Of a stretch of DNA of 64,000 nucleotides, positions 34,738-43,847 are shown one piece after another. Made by a program: the position numbers and the translations under genes. The DNA lies in contig JAJDAD010000092.1 in NCBI GenBank assembly GCA_029262055.1, forward strand, positions 124,001 through 188,000, written 5' to 3'. Below the pieces are notes generated by a model that saw nothing but the letters and a program-made list of their open reading frames with translations, was not told where the DNA came from and did no database searches. Every line of letters begins with the position of its first letter. The stretch's first letter is position 1. The DNA is from Candidatus Zhuqueibacterota bacterium. GTDB taxonomy: Bacteria > Zhuqueibacterota > Zhuqueibacteria > Oceanimicrobiales > Oceanimicrobiaceae.

Positions 34738-37700
34738 ATGGCGCTGTCAAACATCTACAAATCTCTGATTGCGTTGGTCCCGCAGGCGTACGTCTTTCAG
34801 ACCGGGAACTCCGGCAAAAGTAGACCCGGCTTTCCCGGGAAATCTGCGTACTTAGCCTGGCTTTTTGCCTGTCTGGCAGTTCTTGCCGGCGATGGGTTTT
34901 CGCAGTCAAGCGAGGACGCCAGGCCGAAGGGCCGGCGGCGTATCCGGCAGAGCTTCGAAAATGTGCTGGAAAAGAGCGCCGGTTGCTTGGTCTGCCACAA
35001 CGGTATCGAGAAGATGCACGTGTCCGAGGCCGTGAAATTGGGCTGCACAGACTGCCACGGCGGCAACCCGCGAGCACGGACGCTCACGGCGGCCCATGTT
35101 CAGCCCAGATTCCCGGAGCGCTGGCAGTCGTCGGCGAACCCGGTGCGTTCTTTCACACTTTTGAACGAGGAGAGGCCCGAGTTTGTCAGATTTGTCAATC
35201 CCGGCGACTTGCGCATCGCAGATGAGACTTGCGGGTCTTGTCATCCGCAGGAAGTCCTGCGTGTCAAGAAAAGCATGATGACGACTTCCACCTTATTATG
35301 GGGCGGAGCGGCCTACAACAATGGCATCGTTTCAAACAAAGTCTATAATTTTGGCGAAAGCTACGGCCGCGACGGCACACCTTTGCGCATCAACACGGTG
35401 CCGGTACCGACGCCGGAAGAGATCCGCAACAAGGGCATTTTGCCGTTCGTTTTGCCCCTGCCTCGTTGGGAAATCGCTCAGGTCGGGAACATCTTCCGGA
35501 CGTTTGAACGGGGCGGAAAGGTCTCGCGCATCAATCCTTCCAACATCGGCGTTCCTGTTCCGCTGGAACTGCCCGGGAAGCCGGATATGAAGCTCGGCGA
35601 TCGCGGGCTCGGGACACAACTGCGGATCAGCTCACCTGTGCTCAACATCCATAAAACCCGGCTGAACGATCCCCATCTGTCTTTTTTGGGAACGAACGAT
35701 CACCCGGGCGACTACCGATCGAGTGGGTGTACTGCCTGTCACGTGGTCTATGCCAACGACCGCTCACCGGAGCATTCCGGCCCGTTTGCCAAATATGGAC
35801 ATCTCGGCCGAGGCGCATCCGCGGACCGCGCCATTCGGAAAGGGCAGGAGGGGCATCCGATTCAACACCGCCTCACCACGAGCATTCCTTCCAGTCAGTG
35901 CATGGTCTGCCACATGCACCAGCCGAACGGATTTATGAATACTTTTTACGGCTTTCAAATGTGGGACTACGAAACCGACGGCCGCGTGATGTACCCCAAA
36001 AAGCAAAAATATCCGTCGCCGGAAGAGGCCTTCGCTCTCATCGATGCGAATCCGGAAGAGGCTGTGCTGCGCGGCAAGTGGGGAGATAAGCGTTTTCTGG
36101 CGAATGTCAGCAAGCTCAACCCGAAGCTAAAAAAGACGCAATTCGCGGATTACAACGGGCATGGCTGGGTTTTCAGAGCTGTCTTCAAGAAAGATCGTAA
36201 AGGCAATCTGCTCGACAAGGACAACAAATCCATCCCATGGCAGTCTGAGCACAAGTTCCACGGCGTGGTTGAGCTTGAGGGCGAGTCATCCTTTTGTGAT
36301 GAGTCCTGCCGCCGGTCGCCGAAGGCGGTCCACCTCAAAGACATTCACATGGAAAAAGGCATGCATTGCATCGACTGCCATTTTGACCGGGATTCGCACG
36401 GCACCGGCAAGTTGCACGGCGAGTTCCACAACGCGATCGAAATCCAATGTGTGGATTGTCACGGCAATGTGGCCGCGTTTGCTGCCCTGCGCACTTCCGG
36501 GGTTGCGGCTCCCGCAAACGGGACCGAGTTGACGGCATTGCGGACACCGTTCGGCGACGCAAGGTTCGAACGTGATGGCGACCGCCGCATTCAGCGGTCG
36601 ATGCTGGTAGACACGCTGGCATGGGAAATAAGCCAGGTCAAGACGTCCATTAACCCCGCGTCTGCTTCCTTCAATCCAAAAGCGATGGCAGCCAAGCTCG
36701 TGTCGAAAGGCGGCCACGTGCAGGACCCGGAAACTCTCGACCCCGGACAATTGGCACACATTTATGAAAAAATGGAGTGCCAGGCTTGCCATACTTCGTG
36801 GATTACCAACTGTTTCGGATGCCACTTGCCACAGCAGGCCAATTGGAAGAAAGAGATGAACCATTTTGAAGGCGGCACCACCCGCAATTGGACAACTTAC
36901 AACCCGCAGGTCATTCGCGACGACGGCTTCATGCTGTGTGTCAACGGTAGCACCAAAGGCAACAAGGTAACCACCGCGCGTTCGAGCAGCGCTTTGATTC
37001 TCAGCTCGCGTAATGCCAACCGCGAGCAGGTTTACCTGCAGCAACCGCCAATTTCTGCACCCGGATACAGTAGTCAGGCCTTTAATCCGCATTTTGCGCA
37101 TACTGTCCGCAAGACCGAAACCCGAACCTGTTCCGACTGCCATCTTTCAGAAAGAAACGACAACAATGCCTGGATGGCTCAGATGCTTTTGCACGGCACC
37201 AATTTTGTCAATTTTATGGGTAAGTTTCTCTATGTTGCTGAGGGCAAGGCCGGCTTCGAAGCGGTGGAGGTTACCGAAACAGATGAGCCGCAGGCAGTCA
37301 TCGGCAGTTACCTGCACAAGCTGGCCTACCCGGACTATTACCGGGAGCACCTGGGCCGGCAGCGCAAACTGGCTTCAAGCCACGGTCACGGCGGCGACGG
37401 AGTGCTCGGTCTGCAACTGCGCGGCGAGTATCTTTACACGGCCGGCGGAAAGGCGGGGTTTCGTGTTTATGATGTCGCCAATATTGACAACAAGGGTTAT
37501 TCGCAGCGGATTGTTTCATCTCCGGTTTCGGCGTGGGGGCAGGACACTCACGTTGCGACCAGGTTCGCTACGGCCGTGGCTTTGCCAACCAATATGCCGG
37601 TAGATACCCGCCGACAGTCAGTGGTCGCCAACCCGGACAATCAGGAGAAGCCGCTGCATCCTCTGTACAGTTATGCGTACATCACTGACAAATACGAAGG

Positions 37701-38592
37701 GCTCATTCTGGTGGATGTGATGAACCTGGTCGATGGCGATCCGCGCAACAATTTTCTCAAGCGCGCCGTGACTTTCAATCCAGGCGGAGTTCTGAACGGC
37801 GCCATAAACTTGAGCGTGGCGGGCAATTACGTTTACGTCCTGTGTGATGCCGGATTGGTGGTGGTGAGTATCGAGAAGCCGCTTTCTCCGAACATCGTGG
37901 CAATGGTGTCTTCTCCGGAATTGCTCAGGCCGAAGGCGATCGCGATCCAGTTCCGCTACGCATTTATTTGCGATGAAACAGGCGTCAATGTGGTGGATAT
38001 CACTGACCCGGCCCGGCCCGCGCTGGTGCCGGAAAGCTATGTCGCGCTGCCGCAGGCAAATGATATCTACTGTGCCCGCACCTACGCTTATGTGGCCGGC
38101 GGCCCGGCCGGCCTGGTAATCATCGATATCGAAAAGCCGGAATCGATTCGAGTCGACCAGGTATTCACCGCGAAAGGTAAACTGAACGACGTCCGCGGCG
38201 TCAAGGTTGCCTCCACCAATGCCAGTCTTTTTGCTTATGTAGCTGACGGGAGAAATGGTTTACGCGTCGTGCAACTCACTTCCCCCCTGACGCCGGGCCA
38301 TCTGGGTTTTAGCCCAAGGCCTGCGCCGCTTCTTATCGCTTCACGGAAAACCCGTGGTGCTGCTCTGGCCGTTTCAAAAGGGCTTGACCGCGACCGCGCC
38401 GTCGACGAGAGCGGCAACCAGGTGAGCATCTTTGGCCGGCTTGGGTCGAGGCCCTTCACACTGACCGAGCAACAGTCATTCTATCGCGATGATACCGGAG
38501 AGATCTACACGGTCGAGGATGAGCTTTGGAAGAAGCTGATAAGGTTCGGCAAGATTTCTTTGACGGAATTCCCGGGTGACAAATCAGATTAG
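34738..38592 (+). CDS. Decaheme c-type cytochrome fused to an LVIVD-repeat beta-propeller
   Basis: A 1284-residue exported protein. After a positively charged lead, a hydrophobic signal segment (about 37-55, AYLAWLFACLAVLAGDG) precedes ten CXXCH heme-attachment motifs with cysteines starting at 83, 103, 165, 331, 388, 544, 571, 681, 692 and 798. A further CDESCRR at 520 looks like a lost heme site. From about 830 to 1215 come LVIVD-type repeats, for example GFRVYDVANI, GLILVDVMNL, GLVVVSIEKP, GVNVVDITDP, GLVIIDIEKP and GLRVVQLTSP, which form a surface beta-propeller. The heme array would conduct electrons in the periplasm or at the outer membrane, while the propeller may dock a partner. Its stop overlaps the next cytochrome gene by 17 bp. 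Confidence 0.9.
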   Translation: MALSNIYKSLIALVPQAYVFQTGNSGKSRPGFPGKSAYLAWLFACLAVLAGDGFSQSSEDARPKGRRRIRQSFENVLEKSAGCLVCHNGIEKMHVSEAVKLGCTDCHGGNPRARTLTAAHVQPRFPERWQSSANPVRSFTLLNEERPEFVRFVNPGDLRIADETCGSCHPQEVLRVKKSMMTTSTLLWGGAAYNNGIVSNKVYNFGESYGRDGTPLRINTVPVPTPEEIRNKGILPFVLPLPRWEIAQVGNIFRTFERGGKVSRINPSNIGVPVPLELPGKPDMKLGDRGLGTQLRISSPVLNIHKTRLNDPHLSFLGTNDHPGDYRSSGCTACHVVYANDRSPEHSGPFAKYGHLGRGASADRAIRKGQEGHPIQHRLTTSIPSSQCMVCHMHQPNGFMNTFYGFQMWDYETDGRVMYPKKQKYPSPEEAFALIDANPEEAVLRGKWGDKRFLANVSKLNPKLKKTQFADYNGHGWVFRAVFKKDRKGNLLDKDNKSIPWQSEHKFHGVVELEGESSFCDESCRRSPKAVHLKDIHMEKGMHCIDCHFDRDSHGTGKLHGEFHNAIEIQCVDCHGNVAAFAALRTSGVAAPANGTELTALRTPFGDARFERDGDRRIQRSMLVDTLAWEISQVKTSINPASASFNPKAMAAKLVSKGGHVQDPETLDPGQLAHIYEKMECQACHTSWITNCFGCHLPQQANWKKEMNHFEGGTTRNWTTYNPQVIRDDGFMLCVNGSTKGNKVTTARSSSALILSSRNANREQVYLQQPPISAPGYSSQAFNPHFAHTVRKTETRTCSDCHLSERNDNNAWMAQMLLHGTNFVNFMGKFLYVAEGKAGFEAVEVTETDEPQAVIGSYLHKLAYPDYYREHLGRQRKLASSHGHGGDGVLGLQLRGEYLYTAGGKAGFRVYDVANIDNKGYSQRIVSSPVSAWGQDTHVATRFATAVALPTNMPVDTRRQSVVANPDNQEKPLHPLYSYAYITDKYEGLILVDVMNLVDGDPRNNFLKRAVTFNPGGVLNGAINLSVAGNYVYVLCDAGLVVVSIEKPLSPNIVAMVSSPELLRPKAIAIQFRYAFICDETGVNVVDITDPARPALVPESYVALPQANDIYCARTYAYVAGGPAGLVIIDIEKPESIRVDQVFTAKGKLNDVRGVKVASTNASLFAYVADGRNGLRVVQLTSPLTPGHLGFSPRPAPLLIASRKTRGAALAVSKGLDRDRAVDESGNQVSIFGRLGSRPFTLTEQQSFYRDDTGEIYTVEDELWKKLIRFGKISLTEFPGDKSD

Positions 38593-39571
38593 CGCCTCTG
38601 CCCGAACGGGGCTTGGCGGTTTGACCGTTGCCCGGCAACCGTGGATTTGTCGGACGGCTCTTCTATTGCTATTTCTTCTGATGGCCGTCAGTTTTGATTC
38701 CCCGGCCCTGGCGCAGAGGGGAAAGTACAAGACGCTGGGTTATCGTTCCTGCGGCACGGAGCAGGGGGCATGTCACCAGTCCGATGGAGTCTGGTGGAAA
38801 GGCGACCCGCATTTCGGAACCGTGCAGAGCCTGAAACGCAAGAAACAGAGATCTGTGCGCATCGCTACTGCCTACGGCCTGGCGCCCGGCAGCTATCTGA
38901 AAGGAAACTCCAAGTGCGCGGAGTGCCACGGCGAGGTCGTCGGCGGACGCGAGGGCAAGAATATTAACACCGGCGTTAGTTGTGAGAATTGCCACGGGCC
39001 GGCCGGCCCTAAAGGCGTCGGCTACTATGAAGTTCATCAGGAGGGCAGCGTCCCCAAAGATCCGCTGAGTACCGCTCGACCCGGCTATCAAAAGGCGCTG
39101 CAGGTAGGAATGCTACAGTTGCGCGATACCGGCATTCGGGCCAAAACATGCGTGCAGTGCCACCAGATCAACGACAAGAAGTTGTTGGAGGCAGATCATC
39201 CCACGGGAGAAGGATTCGACTATGTTAGAGCCATTCGGAATCAGATTTCGAAACACTGGGACTATGCGGTCAGGCCAGTGGACGTCGATGCAGGAATTTT
39301 CGCGTCAGCGGTTGCCGCGCGACCGATCCCGAGTTTTACCGTCAAGGTGGCCGCACCGGCACAAGTCGTCGCTGCTGCCGGCGTGGCCCGAACGGACACC
39401 GTATTTATTTATGTCGACCCGGAAGTCCCGCCATGGCTCAACCCGGGTACAAATATCTCAATCAGCCCCTTTGCGCCGGGACTCAGCAACGACGCGCCTG
39501 TCGATTCCATCCTCATCGCTGTGAAGAACTACATTGAATACGTCCATGAGCAGCTCCGCCGTGGGAAATAA
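38576..39571 (+). CDS. Cytochrome c554-like multiheme protein (four heme sites, one atypical)
   Basis: A 331-residue periplasmic protein with a signal peptide (about 24-46). Three CXXCH motifs (CAECH, CENCH and CVQCH) follow an atypical CGTEQGACH (CX6CH) in a context, ACHQSDGVWWKGDPHFGTV, that resembles the heme-1 region of cytochrome c554 (C-H-x6-W-x4-H). Cytochrome c554-type domains shuttle electrons in several respiratory systems. The C-terminal third has no hemes and may be a binding domain. It starts with GTG inside the preceding gene (overlap 17 bp), and its last 26 bp overlap the next gene, so all are co-transcribed. Confidence 0.82.
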   Translation: MTNQISASARTGLGGLTVARQPWICRTALLLLFLLMAVSFDSPALAQRGKYKTLGYRSCGTEQGACHQSDGVWWKGDPHFGTVQSLKRKKQRSVRIATAYGLAPGSYLKGNSKCAECHGEVVGGREGKNINTGVSCENCHGPAGPKGVGYYEVHQEGSVPKDPLSTARPGYQKALQVGMLQLRDTGIRAKTCVQCHQINDKKLLEADHPTGEGFDYVRAIRNQISKHWDYAVRPVDVDAGIFASAVAARPIPSFTVKVAAPAQVVAAAGVARTDTVFIYVDPEVPPWLNPGTNISISPFAPGLSNDAPVDSILIAVKNYIEYVHEQLRRGK

Positions 39572-42017
39572 TCGGGACCTCTCAGCCTCGATTTATCGGG
39601 AGGAATTGTACAAAGACCGCTGGACCGGTTTCGAAAGGCAAAACGGTATCCTGAAGGTGTCCCGCCGGTTGCCTGCGGCCGAACTCAGGAAGTTCGAGAT
39701 ATTCCGCAAGTTCGACGACTCCTTTTTGTCCGAGCTGAGTCCCGATATTTCCGTGGCGGTTTGGGAGGACGGCAAGGTCTTGTTTGAGGAAGGCTCATAC
39801 CTCGACCTGGCGTTTTACGTCGTGAAAGGGCATGTAAATATTTTTATAGGAAAACAGCAAGGCGGCAATGGCGGGCACAGCGGCAACGGGAGCATGGCGG
39901 GTCCCGACAGCAATGGCCCGCGCGAAAGTGCGGGGGCCTACTTCCTTTCCGATACCGTCTTTCAGACACAAGTTCAGCAGGTCCGGCGTGGTGGTGAGTT
40001 GACCTTTCTGTCATCGATGGATATCGACTTGCCGTGGGGCAGTACGCTTGACCTTGGACCTGGTGAGATTTTTGGCGAAACCGGGGCTTCAATCGGCTGG
40101 CCCCAGTCAGCTACTGCACAAACCGCCAGCCAATGCCTGTTGCTGCAGATCAGGATTCCCGCGCTGCAAAAAATGAAACGCAAGTCCGGAACGCTCAAAC
40201 AACACCTTGACCAGGTCTATGTTGATCGCGCTCTGGCCGCACAGTTGAAGAATACCGCTATCTTCCAGAAATGCTCAGAGTCATTTGTGGAAGAGATTAA
40301 GCAAAGAATCGAGCTAAAGTCTTTTCGGCGCAATGAAGTCATCGCCCGGGAAGGGGAGTTCGCCACAGCGACTTACCTCATCCGTTCCGGCTTTGTCAAG
40401 CTTTCGCAGCAGATGGAACAGGGACACATCGTGGTCAACTATCTGTCCAAGGGCATGACCCTGGGCGATGCCGAGTACTTCGGCGGTCAGGGCAAGTGGC
40501 TATTCACGGCCACCTCGGTCGAGAGCACGGAACTGGTCATGGTGCCGGCCGAAGATTTCGCCAGGCTGATTCTCGAATATCCGGATGTTGAGAAACTTGT
40601 GTGGAACAGCTCGGTCGCGCGGCTAAAGGAATCCGGGTTGAGCAAGAAGTACATCGCCCGTTCCGAGTTCCTCCAGCAGGCATTGCAAAACGGACTTGTG
40701 GAAGGTACCAGCGTCCTGGTTATCGACCTGGAGACGTGTACCCGCTGCGATGACTGCGTCCGCGGCTGTGCGGAAACACACGGCGGCGCTCCGAAATTCA
40801 TACGCGAGGGCGAAAAGTACGACGACTTCCTGATTACCCGTGCCTGTTACCATTGTACGGATCCGGTTTGCCTGATCGGATGTCCGACCGGTGCGATTCG
40901 GCGGACGGGTTTCAGAACGGCCGTGGCTATCGAAGAGGAGCTTTGTATCGGCTGCAAGTCGTGCTTTTACAGATGCCCGTACGACGCCATCACCATGGTG
41001 GAAGCAGCCGGAGATGGTGGTGCCCATGCCATTATCGAGAAGGGTGAAGATCTGCTGGCGACGAAGTGCGACTTGTGTCATGACTCCGGGCACACTGAGG
41101 CCTGCGTCTACAATTGCCCGCACGGATGCGCCTCCCGTATCGAGACGGTAGAGGATTTCAACCGGTTGCTCGAAAAAAAATCCGATTTTCCCAGGTCATG
41201 GAGCCTGGTGAAATCACGAAAATGGTTGATGCTTTTTCTTGTCTGCCTCACGGTCCTCCTGGTCACATTTGGGTTGAATATAACAGTGTCGGAGATGAAT
41301 TCGGGAAACGGCTTTGGACTAGTCTTTGGCACTGTCGCGTTTGTATTCCTGGCTGGTGCAGGCTTGCTCGGTCTGCGGCGACGAACCATAAGGACCAGCA
41401 CGGCGCGCGCGTTAGGCAGTACGGCTGCCTGGGTTCAGTTTCACCTCTACGGCGGTACGCTGTTTTTGGTGGCTTTCTTGATGCACACTGGCTTTCGGCT
41501 ACCGCTGGGCTCGTTTTACACCTGGTTATGGGGACTATCCGTTTGGGTCGTAGCAGGTGGTTTTGTCGGCGTCTTCTTGCAAAAGTTCATTCCGAAAGTG
41601 CTTGCGTCCGGACTGTCGTTGGAAGTGATCTATGAGCGTATCCCCGAACTGGTGGCAGATCTCAAGCGTGAAGCTGACGAAATCGTCTCCGCGTGCTCCG
41701 CTCTTGTGGTGAATTTTTATGAGGAGCACGTCGCCGGATTTATGAGTGCTCCTGCCATCAGTGTTATCTACCTGATTGACATCACGGGTGGTATCCGCAA
41801 GCAGGAGAGACGGTTTGCCTACCTGCAAACCACTCTTTCGAAGGAAGATAATGAACGCCTGGCCCGCTTGCGAATCTTGCTGAAAACGAAGACTGAACTC
41901 GACGCACATTTCACGCTGCAGAAAGTGCTCCGGTGGTGGTTGTTCATCCATTTGCCCGCGTCGATAGTCTTGGTTCTGCTGGTAGCAATCCACCTGGCCG
42001 CGGTGCTCTACTATTGA
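39546..42017 (+). CDS. Fusion of two cyclic-nucleotide-binding domains, four [4Fe-4S] clusters and a diheme-b membrane domain
   Basis: An 823-residue protein. Two CNB domains come first (about 50-220, with an insert, and about 230-350, FRRNEVIAREGEFATATYLIRSG). A HybA/DMSO-reductase-B-like ferredoxin segment (cysteines 398 to about 528) has motifs CTRCDDCVRGC, CYHCTDPVCLIGC, CIGCKSCFYRC and CDLC. The C-terminal part has about five membrane helices. Two helices carry histidine pairs spaced HX13H (H633/H647 and H802/H816), the spacing of bis-histidyl b hemes in bc1-type cytochromes. It would link soluble or cytoplasmic electrons to quinone or to periplasmic hemes, perhaps gated by a nucleotide. 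Starts GTG/TTG/ATG nearby; ATG 39546 chosen. CNB orientation and ligand are unknown. Confidence 0.85.
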   Translation: MSSSAVGNNRDLSASIYREELYKDRWTGFERQNGILKVSRRLPAAELRKFEIFRKFDDSFLSELSPDISVAVWEDGKVLFEEGSYLDLAFYVVKGHVNIFIGKQQGGNGGHSGNGSMAGPDSNGPRESAGAYFLSDTVFQTQVQQVRRGGELTFLSSMDIDLPWGSTLDLGPGEIFGETGASIGWPQSATAQTASQCLLLQIRIPALQKMKRKSGTLKQHLDQVYVDRALAAQLKNTAIFQKCSESFVEEIKQRIELKSFRRNEVIAREGEFATATYLIRSGFVKLSQQMEQGHIVVNYLSKGMTLGDAEYFGGQGKWLFTATSVESTELVMVPAEDFARLILEYPDVEKLVWNSSVARLKESGLSKKYIARSEFLQQALQNGLVEGTSVLVIDLETCTRCDDCVRGCAETHGGAPKFIREGEKYDDFLITRACYHCTDPVCLIGCPTGAIRRTGFRTAVAIEEELCIGCKSCFYRCPYDAITMVEAAGDGGAHAIIEKGEDLLATKCDLCHDSGHTEACVYNCPHGCASRIETVEDFNRLLEKKSDFPRSWSLVKSRKWLMLFLVCLTVLLVTFGLNITVSEMNSGNGFGLVFGTVAFVFLAGAGLLGLRRRTIRTSTARALGSTAAWVQFHLYGGTLFLVAFLMHTGFRLPLGSFYTWLWGLSVWVVAGGFVGVFLQKFIPKVLASGLSLEVIYERIPELVADLKREADEIVSACSALVVNFYEEHVAGFMSAPAISVIYLIDITGGIRKQERRFAYLQTTLSKEDNERLARLRILLKTKTELDAHFTLQKVLRWWLFIHLPASIVLVLLVAIHLAAVLYY

Positions 42018-42112
42018 ATAGTATCTCTGTACAAAAAACCTGTGAACCCAATGCGTTCGTTTCCGGGGAACGCTCAAACCGGTTTAACCACACCGCACAC
42101 TGGTGCGATTAA

Positions 42113-43828
42113 ATGGAATCAAACGGAAAAAAGAAGGCCGCTGCGAGCATTCCTGCTATACCGGTCAGTCCGGGCTACATTCAGCCGGCCCGTCGCGCCG
42201 GCATGATTGCGGCGGGTTGCATTCTCAGCTTCTTGTTCATGAGCTACATGTATCAGAACAGCAGTTTTGAGGACGGTAGTTTTGTTTCGACCGGAGCGAT
42301 CTCTTCTCCTCATGCAGATGTTGAAACGCGATGTTTGGTTTGCCATGTGGAGACCACTGGTTTTATGGATATTCGCTGCCGGGATTGTCATGAAAAGTCC
42401 AGCCAGTTCGCGATTTACGACTTCGCGACCCATTATCTCTACAACTCCAACGACCAGGAGCGGGTAACCGCCGCCGTGCAGGCTCAGGCCGGGCACGAGA
42501 TGGCCTGCGGTACTTGCCACGAGGAGCACCTGGGGCGGAAGAACGACCTGGCTGACGTTTCCGACCAGAGATGCACGGGTTGTCATGGCTTTGATTCATT
42601 TGATGCCGGCCACCCTGAGTTCGAGTTTGTAAGAGAAGACAGCCGCGATGATTCCACGCTCTTGATGACACATCTGCGGCATACGGTTTTTGTCTTGCGG
42701 CAGAAGACCGGGATAGATGAGATCGAGTCACTTTTCGCTGTTCTGCGGGAGCAAACCGGATCGCCGGACCACTTCTTTATGGAAGCATGCTTGGAATGCC
42801 ATGTCCCGGCCCCGGACGGCAAAGCGTTTCTTCCTCCCAACTTTGAGAAGCATTGCCAAAAATGCCACATCAAGTCTGATGCGGCTGTCATGGCATTGCC
42901 GAGCTTCAATCCCGATGAGCCGGATCGTCCGGGTGTGGAGACCATCACCCAGATGCAGCAGCGGGGTGGACCAGGCCTGTCCTGGACTTTCACGGTTGCA
43001 CCGGATATTGTGTCAGATGAGGATGGTGAGGTCTCGAAAAACCGGATCATCCACAAGGATCCCTGGATTTTGGAGAATCTAAAGCGGATTCGAAAACAGT
43101 GGCTACAGGACTCCAGCCTGGCCGAAGTCCTGCCCACAACCGGCGATTCTGCCGGCCTCTCCAGCGGTGCCTTCTATGGCCGGGTGATTGCGGTCTTGCG
43201 CGAACACACCCGCGAGTTTCAGAGCAGGAGTGACTTGAGCGCCGAGGCCGCGAGACTGAACCTCTGGCTCGACCGAGCTGCACTCGCGTTGCATCAACCG
43301 GCGAGCGCGGTGGGTGGGAAGCCAGTCCCGCACCCGACGCGGAGGCAGGATGAAGTGCCGGGCGCTCCCCGGTCCGGCGAGTATCTACAACTGGTGGCAG
43401 ATCTGACATCAGCAAACGGACCAGAATGCGGGAAGTGCCATGAGGTTAAGCATGCCGGCTTGCTGCCCGTGCAGGCCGAGCAGCAAGTACTGCACAGAGC
43501 AAGGTTCGACCATAGCGCGCACGTGATCCGGAGGCGCTGCACAGATTGCCATGACCGGATTCCTCTCAATGCAGAGTTGCTCAAACGGTCGGTCGCCAGT
43601 TACTCGACTTTCAAAAGCGAGTTCAAACGGGAGTTCGAGCAAGACCGGGCCGCCACGCAAAACATTCCGGGCGTAGCAGTGTGTCAGGAGTGCCACAGCG
43701 GGCAGCGGGTGCGTGCCAGTTGTGTTACTTGTCACAACTTTCATCCCAACAAGTCGCAGCGCGTGACGCTCGATTTGTTCTTTTCAAATCAGGGTAAAAA
43801 AAGTCAAACAAACCAAAGCAGAAGTTAA
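42113..43828 (+). CDS. Membrane-anchored decaheme c-type cytochrome
   Basis: A 571-residue protein with an N-terminal transmembrane anchor (about 30-47, GMIAAGCILSFLFMSYMY) and a large periplasmic part. Ten CXXCH motifs are present: CLVCH, CRDCH, CGTCH, CTGCH, CLECH, CQKCH, CGKCH, CTDCH, CQECH and CVTCH. They cluster into an N-terminal group of six and a C-terminal group of four, with a heme-free helical region (about 265-440) between. This arrangement suits a quinol-linked periplasmic relay partner for the upstream cytochrome-b fusion. The overall sequence is not recognised as NrfB, OmcA or MtrC. Confidence 0.88.
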   Translation: MESNGKKKAAASIPAIPVSPGYIQPARRAGMIAAGCILSFLFMSYMYQNSSFEDGSFVSTGAISSPHADVETRCLVCHVETTGFMDIRCRDCHEKSSQFAIYDFATHYLYNSNDQERVTAAVQAQAGHEMACGTCHEEHLGRKNDLADVSDQRCTGCHGFDSFDAGHPEFEFVREDSRDDSTLLMTHLRHTVFVLRQKTGIDEIESLFAVLREQTGSPDHFFMEACLECHVPAPDGKAFLPPNFEKHCQKCHIKSDAAVMALPSFNPDEPDRPGVETITQMQQRGGPGLSWTFTVAPDIVSDEDGEVSKNRIIHKDPWILENLKRIRKQWLQDSSLAEVLPTTGDSAGLSSGAFYGRVIAVLREHTREFQSRSDLSAEAARLNLWLDRAALALHQPASAVGGKPVPHPTRRQDEVPGAPRSGEYLQLVADLTSANGPECGKCHEVKHAGLLPVQAEQQVLHRARFDHSAHVIRRRCTDCHDRIPLNAELLKRSVASYSTFKSEFKREFEQDRAATQNIPGVAVCQECHSGQRVRASCVTCHNFHPNKSQRVTLDLFFSNQGKKSQTNQSRS

Positions 43829-43847
43829 TCAAACAAAAGGACGTGTC

